Program-made: the position numbers and the translations under genes
The notes under the pieces: generated by a model
What the model was told of the DNA's origin: nothing
Databases searched by the model: none
What the model saw: the letters and a program-made list of their open reading frames with translations, nothing else
Source of the DNA: Rhodeus uyekii
Lineage: Eukaryota > Chordata > Actinopteri > Cypriniformes > Acheilognathidae
Assembly: GCA_037043235.1 (NCBI GenBank)
Contig: JAWRVZ010000075.1
Span: 53,501-117,500, forward strand
Reading direction: 5' to 3'
Length of the DNA: 64,000 nt
In this document: piece after piece, positions 59,501 through 64,000 of the stretch
How the letters are laid out: each line of letters begins with the position of its first letter
Numbering within the stretch: position 1 is the first letter of the stretch

Positions 59501-62500
59501 TTGAGCTTCAGCGAGAACCAATGAGTTTCGTTCTCGTGTTGCGCGTCACGTTTGAGCTTCAGCGAGAACCAATGAGGTTCGTTCTCGTGTTGCGCGTCAC
59601 GTTTGAGCTTCAGCGAGAACCAATGAGGTTCGTTCTCGTGTTGCGCGTCACGTTTGAGCTTCAGCGAGAACCAATGAGGTTCGTTCTCGTGTTACGCATC
59701 ACGTTTGAGCTTCAGCGAGAACCAATGAGGTTCATTCTCGCGTTACGCATCACGTTTGAGCTTCAGCGAGAACCAATGAGGTTCATTCTCGCGTTACGCA
59801 TCACGTTTGAGCTTCAGCGAGAACCAATGAGGTTCATTCTCGCGTTACGCATCACGTTTGAGCTTCAGCGAGAACCAATGAGGTTCATTCTCGCGTTACG
59901 CATCACGTTTGAGCTTCAGCGAGAACCAATGAGGTTCATTCTCGCGTTACGCATCACGTTTGAGCTTCAGCGAGAACCAATGATTCATTCTTGTGTTACG
60001 CAAAAAGTTTGAGCTTCAGCGAGAACCAATGAGGTTCATTCTTGTGTTACACATCACGTTTGAGCTTCAGCGAGAACCAATGAGGTTCATTCTCGTGTTA
60101 CGCAAAAAGTTTGAGCTTCAGCGAGAACCAATGATTCATTCTTGTGTTACGCAAAACGTTTGAGCTTCAGCGAGAACCAATGAGGTTCATTCTTGTGTTA
60201 CGCATCACGTTTGAGCTTCTCAAGAACCAATGAGGTTCATTCTTGTGTTACGCGTCACGTTTGAGCTTCTCAAGAACCAATGAGGTTCGTTCTCGTGTTA
60301 CGCATCACGTTTGAGCTTCTCAAGAACCAATGAGGTTCATTCTCGTGTTACGCATCACGTTTGAGCTTCTCAAGAACCAATGAGGTTCATTCTCGTGTTA
60401 CGCATCACGTTTGAGCTTCAGCAAGAACCAATGAGGTTCATTCTTGTGTCACGCGTCACGTTTGAGCTTCTCAAGAACCAATGAGGTTCATTCTCGTGTT
60501 ACGCATCACGTTTGAGCTTCTCAAGAACCAATGAGGTTCATTCTCGTGTTACGCATCACGTTTGAGCTTCAGCAAGAACCAATGAGGTTCATTCTTGTGT
60601 TACGCATCACGTTTGAGCTTCTCCAGAACCAATGAGGTTCATTCTTGTGTTACGCATCACGTTTGAGCTTCAGCAAGAACCAATGAGGTTCATTCTTGTG
60701 TTACGCATAACGTTTGAGCTTCAGCAAGAACCAATGAGGTTCATTCTCGTGTTACGCATCACGTTTGAGCTTCAGCAAGAACCAATGAGGTTCATTCTCG
60801 TGTTACGCATCACGTTTGAGCTTCTCAAGAACCAATGAGGTTCATTCTCGTGTTACGCATCACGTTTGAGCTTCAGCGAGAACCAATGAGGTTCATTCTC
60901 GTGTTACGCATCACGTTTGAGCTTCAGCAAGAACCAATGAGGTTCATTCTCGTGTTACGCATCACGTTTGAGCTTCTCAAGAACCAATGAGGTTCATTCT
61001 CGTGTTACGCATCACGTTTGAGCTTCAGCAAGAACCAATGAGGTTCATTCTTGTGTCACGCGTCACGTTTGAGCTTCTCAAGAACCAATGAGGTTCATTC
61101 TTGTGTTACGCATCACGTTTGAGCTTCAGCGAGAACCAGTGAGGTTCATTCTCGTGTTACGCATCACGTTTGAGCTTCAGCAAGAACCAATGAGGTTCAT
61201 TCTTGTGTCACGCGTCACGTTTGAGCTTCTCAAGAACCAATGAGGTTCATTCTTGTGTTACGCATCACGTTTGAGCTTCAGCGAGAACCAGTGAGGTTCA
61301 TTCTTGTGTCACGCGTCACGTTTGAGCTTCTCAAGAACCAATGAGGTTCATTCTTGTGTTACGCATCACGTTTGAGCTTCAGCGAGAACCAATGAGGTTC
61401 ATTCTTGTGTTACGCGTCACGTTTGAGCTTCTCAAGAACCGATGAGGTTCATTCTCGTGTTGCGCGTCACCAATGACAAAAGTGTTAGAGGTTTGAAACA
61501 ACATGAGGGTGAGTAATTAATGACAGAATTTTCATTTAAAAGGTGAACTTGGTGAAACCTTGCAGAATAAAGCTATTCATTTCATTTCTCCACTAGTGTT
61601 TTAATATGAAATCTGCTTGTGTTTTAGTCCCTAAATTGGCAACAGAGAAATCCCGCTATGACACGTCTCTGAATCTGACCACCAAACGCTTCCTGGACCT
61701 TCTGGCTCAGTCTCCGGACGGTGTGGTGGATCTGAACTGGGCTTCTCAGGTGCTGGACGTCCAGAAACGGCGCATCTATGACATCACCAACGTCCTGGAG
61801 GGAATTCACCTGATCTCCAAGAAGTCCAAGAACAACATTCAGTGGCTGTAGGTGTTTTAGAGCGTTATTGGTTCCTTCACAAGCGACTATAGTTGTTTAT
61901 TTGCATGTGTGAAGTTTGGCGTGTTCTCAGGGGGAATCGTATCGACGGGGCGTCCGTGGCGAGGATTCAGGAGCTGCAGAGGGAAGTGTCCGAGCTGACG
62001 GAGGCCGAGGAGAAACTCGACGAGCTCATTAACAAATGCAGCTTACAGCTACGGCTCCTCACAGAGGACACACACAACAAGAAATATCCTTCCTCTCAAT
62101 GTGTACGTGTAGACGGAGGAGAGCGGGATCCGTTAGCTCTGTATTATAGTCTTTCTTCATGGGTCTGGCTTTGAATATTGAGAATCTGAGAAGACTGAGG
62201 TTTAATCTGTGGATATTGTGATCTTTAACGCAAAGTCAAGCTTGGGTATGTTCGATGCCAGGACCTGCGTGACACAGTCAATCCTCCGGAGCAGATCATC
62301 ATGGTGATTCGAGCTCCGCCGGAGACGCAGATGCAAGTGTCTGAACCTAGTGAGGTGAGCAAACACACACTGGCTTTACAGACGTCTATGGCTTTAATGA
62401 AACGATTTTATTCAGTATCAATACATATCAAAATATTGACGTTTTTGACAACACACGTAGTTTATAAACATACAGATTTATGTCTGAGATTGCGTCTGTA

Positions 62501-63808
62501 TTTCAGGGTTACCAGATTTCTCTAAAGAGCTCCAAAGGCCCAATCGACGTGTTTCTGTGTCCAGAGGACAGTTCTGGGGTCTGTAGTCCCGTCACTGATT
62601 GTAGTCCAGCAAAATCGTCCAGTCAGAGCCCCCCTCAGTCGGACCTCGTCTCACAGGAAGTGACATCATCAACGCCGGCTACTCTCCCTAGCTCCTCCCC
62701 TCTTCCTCTCGGCAATGACTCAGGTATGATCCTTTAAACGTGACTTTAGATTTACTGTGTTACCGTTTCCAAATATATATTATAATTGTTTAAAAATTAC
62801 ATATGTTCAGAGAAACATGGTAAGTATAAATCCTAAGTAGATTTTAACACGGAAAGTCCAAATATTGATATTAAAGGTATTTTAAAATTAAATATAAAGG
62901 TTTTAAATATTAAAAGTAAATGTTTAATGTTTAATCCAAGTATAAATTTTGTGACTTGCATTCAAATTTAACTTATACACTTATATTAAATTATTTTCCA
63001 AATTTACAATTAAAGGTCTTTTAAAATGTTGCATATAAATGTGATGTTAAATGTAAATCTTTACGTTTTAAATGTTAAATCCAATAAAAAATTTGTGACA
63101 TCCAATGTTACATTCGGACTTAACATTTATATTTATGTTAAATAATTTTCAATTTAAATTCCAAATGTACACATTAAAGGTATTTTGAAATATTAAATAT
63201 AAATGTAATTTTAAATCCAAATCTGAGGCATACATTTTAAATACAAATATATAATTAGTGATTTACAGATAGATAGATATTTAACACATACAGTTATAAT
63301 TGTAAATGCAAATTCCAAATTTGCATATCCAAGGCATTTTATAATAAATATATATTTAAAAAGTCACGTTTATATTTATTATAAAATGCCTTGGATATGC
63401 AATTTATTATTCACTTAAGTTATTTATTTATTTTACATAAAATAAATACATAAATAAAAATAAATAAAAAAATATTTATTTTACATATATAAATAATATT
63501 ACATTTCACTTTGTAATAAAGGATATAAAATCATTCCCCTCCCATGAGATTTCCCATTTCTGGACTCATTCATAATTTCAGAGTCGTTTCTGGACTCGTT
63601 CTCCGGCATTTGCGGGATGCCAGATTTCGACTTGTCTCCGCTGGGCTCGTCGGAGTTCCTCCCGGACGCTGGCGGCCTGCAGCTGGACGGCTTCATCTGT
63701 CTGTCTCCTCCTCACAGCCAGGACTATCACTTCGGCCTGGAGGAGCACGAGGGCGTCAGCGAGCTGTTCGACTGCGACTTCAGCGACCTCGGCCCTCTGG
63801 AGTTCTGA
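52766..63808 (+). CDS. e2f1: E2F1 transcription factor
   Basis: Exons: 52766-53008, 53329-53431, 61628-61847, 61931-62083, 62240-62354, 62507-62723, 63582-63808. The sum is 1278 nt, 425 codons plus stop (human 437). Order: DHQIVIIS and ILLFATP near the N-terminus; cyclin A-binding GRPPVKRKLDLD (about 78-89); winged-helix DNA-binding domain (about 118-188) with RRIYDITNVLEGI at 163-175; leucine-zipper/coiled coil (about 189-235); marked box with PPETQMQ and SLKSSKGPIDVFLCPE; and the C-terminal pRB-binding transactivation segment DYHFGLEEHEG...LFDCDF (about 398-417). As a DP partner it drives G1/S and apoptosis genes and is restrained by pRB. An in-frame TAG three codons upstream supports the start at 52766. 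Intron 4 is U12-type. Synteny with ZNF341 and ITCH supports E2F1 over E2F2/3. Confidence 0.95.
53101..53183 (+). pseudogene. Degenerate tRNA-like sequence (Thr-like)
   Basis: TGGTTAAAGATCTGG (A-box-like), an arm ATCTGG...CCAGAT around CCTGGTAAT, and GGTTCAAATTCC (B-box-like) follow tRNA order. TCCATTCC and GGAATGGA pair at the ends. The T-stem has mismatches and the D-stem is weak. Aligned with tRNA-Thr the anticodon would be GGT. It is more likely a tRNA pseudogene or SINE head than a working tRNA. It lies in E2F1 intron 1. Confidence 0.4.
53524..53594. repeat. (TA)n microsatellite
   Basis: About 35 TA units at the left edge of the E2F1 intron 2 repeat domain. Confidence 0.97.
53598..53650 (-). 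repeat. Fragment of the 112-bp repeat
   Basis: AAGTGTCATTTATTCCTGTG and AAAGCTGAATTTATTA match the 112-bp unit. One truncated copy sits between the TA run and the minisatellite. Confidence 0.85.
53652..61475. repeat. Giant 50/51-bp minisatellite in E2F1 intron 2
   Basis: About 155 units. The 50-bp form reads GTTTGAGCTTCTCAAGAACC / AATGAGGTTCATTCTCGTGT / TACGCATCAC. The 51-bp form has CAGCGAG in place of CTCAAG and often TTCGTTCTC and TTGCGCGTCAC. Only 50-bp units occur up to about 55.85 kb; from there both forms mix. Each unit has a CCAAT and about four CpGs. Runs of 51-bp units keep frames open as MRFVLVLRVTFELQREP repeats. These are not genes: no start context, no conservation argument, and the array lies inside an intron. 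Confidence 0.98.
55990..61285. repeat. 2,633-bp higher-order tandem duplication inside the minisatellite
   Basis: Units from about 55990 to 58650 recur in the same variant order, with no difference I could see, from about 58620 to 61285. Identical 102-, 265- and 68-codon frames start at 55974/58607, 56582/59215 and 57999/60632, each exactly 2,633 bp apart. Confidence 0.95.
62084..62239 (+). other. U12-type E2F1 intron 4, apparently AT-AA
   Basis: The donor ATATCCTTCC matches the U12 consensus, and ATCTTTAAC at 62221-62229 matches the U12 branch site, 10-12 nt before the junction. Frame and homology (EDTHNK-K-LGYVRCQDL) place the junction at 62083/62240, so the intron ends in AA. Confidence 0.8.
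62724..63581. other. E2F1 intron 6
   Basis: AT-rich DNA with loosely repeated TTAAAGGTATTTTAAAATTA phrases (62870, 63005, 63175). It also holds the inverted repeat described separately. No exon. Confidence 0.6.
63321..63402. other. Perfect 32-bp inverted repeat with 18-nt spacer
   Basis: Arm 63321-63352 (starts TTGCATATCCAAGGCATTTT) is the exact complement of 63371-63402. It would fold into a long hairpin in E2F1 pre-mRNA. It may be a MITE or a microRNA-like precursor; no target-site duplication was identified. Confidence 0.85.
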
Positions 63809-64000
63809 TCCGCTTCACTTCTCCAACGGCACTGCCATTTAATTTATTAATAGAAATAAGCCACCTTTAATGTCTATAGATTCGTGTTTATTTGAATTGA
63901 ACGTGGTCGTGAAGGTTTTGGGACGTTGTACTGGATAGTCTGAGTATAAACTGACAGGTTTAATGGACCGTGTCTCAGGTGAGTGATTATGTGCATGTGC
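63809..64000 (+). other. E2F1 3' UTR start
   Basis: Sequence after the TGA runs to the window edge. No clear AATAAA is present, so the polyadenylation site probably lies beyond the window. Confidence 0.5.

Noticed and set aside
55974..60838. Long open frames of MRFVLVLRVTFELQREP repeats, looking like a repetitive protein gene
   Set aside because: They arise because 51-bp units are a multiple of three. They lie in an E2F1 intron, break wherever 50-bp units occur, and lack promoter, signal or splice context.
53652..61475. CRISPR-like array (regular repeats of about 50 bp)
   Set aside because: There are no unique spacers: the whole unit repeats, and the host is a vertebrate. It is a minisatellite.

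Overview
The window is vertebrate, almost certainly teleost and probably cyprinid, genomic DNA. The genes have many short exons with GT-AG introns. The intergenic and intronic DNA is AT-rich and full of CA/GT, GA, TA and GATA microsatellites, tRNA-derived SINEs, Tc1-like transposon remnants and TIR-bearing MITEs. Four protein-coding genes can be read exon by exon. No bacterial, plasmid or viral gene organisation is present.

Layout. (1) 2.39-4.33 kb, + strand: a CD2/SLAM-family-like immunoglobulin receptor. It has a V-set domain without cysteines, a C2 domain with four cysteines, one membrane segment and a short tail. Its signal-peptide exon was not found. (2) About 6.03-32.33 kb, + strand: ITCH, a NEDD4-family HECT E3 ubiquitin ligase. 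It has 23 coding exons that join in frame to 867 codons plus stop (C2, proline-rich segment, four WW domains, HECT). (3) 36.39-50.35 kb, - strand: ZNF341, a C2H2 zinc-finger transcription factor. It has 16 coding exons and 796 codons plus stop, and is convergent with ITCH. (4) 51.8-63.81 kb, + strand: E2F1. It has 7 coding exons and 425 codons plus stop, and is divergent from ZNF341. Its promoter carries paired E2F sites. From memory, human 20q11 also holds E2F1, ZNF341 and ITCH, with other genes between ZNF341 and ITCH, so this is a compacted version of a conserved neighbourhood.

The introns hold most of the unusual structure. E2F1 intron 2 contains a roughly 7.8-kb, 50/51-bp minisatellite, which itself includes a tandem 2,633-bp higher-order duplication. 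A 112-bp tandem repeat occurs as large arrays in ITCH intron 1 and in two ZNF341 introns. It is in the same orientation relative to transcription each time. A 36-bp minisatellite in ITCH intron 12 seems to have grown from the terminal repeat of a MITE found elsewhere in the gene. Splicing oddities include a U12-type E2F1 intron that reads as AT-AA, a GC-AG intron in ITCH, an intron splitting the catalytic cysteine codon of ITCH, and TG/CT microsatellites next to many acceptor sites.

Functionally, ITCH ubiquitinates proteins with PPxY motifs, ZNF341 regulates transcription (of STAT3 in humans) and E2F1 drives G1/S transcription under pRB control. These are linked by position, not by a shared pathway. 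Exon limits were read by hand from splice consensus, reading-frame continuity and remembered vertebrate protein sequences. Total coding lengths divisible by three for ITCH, ZNF341 and E2F1 give an independent check.
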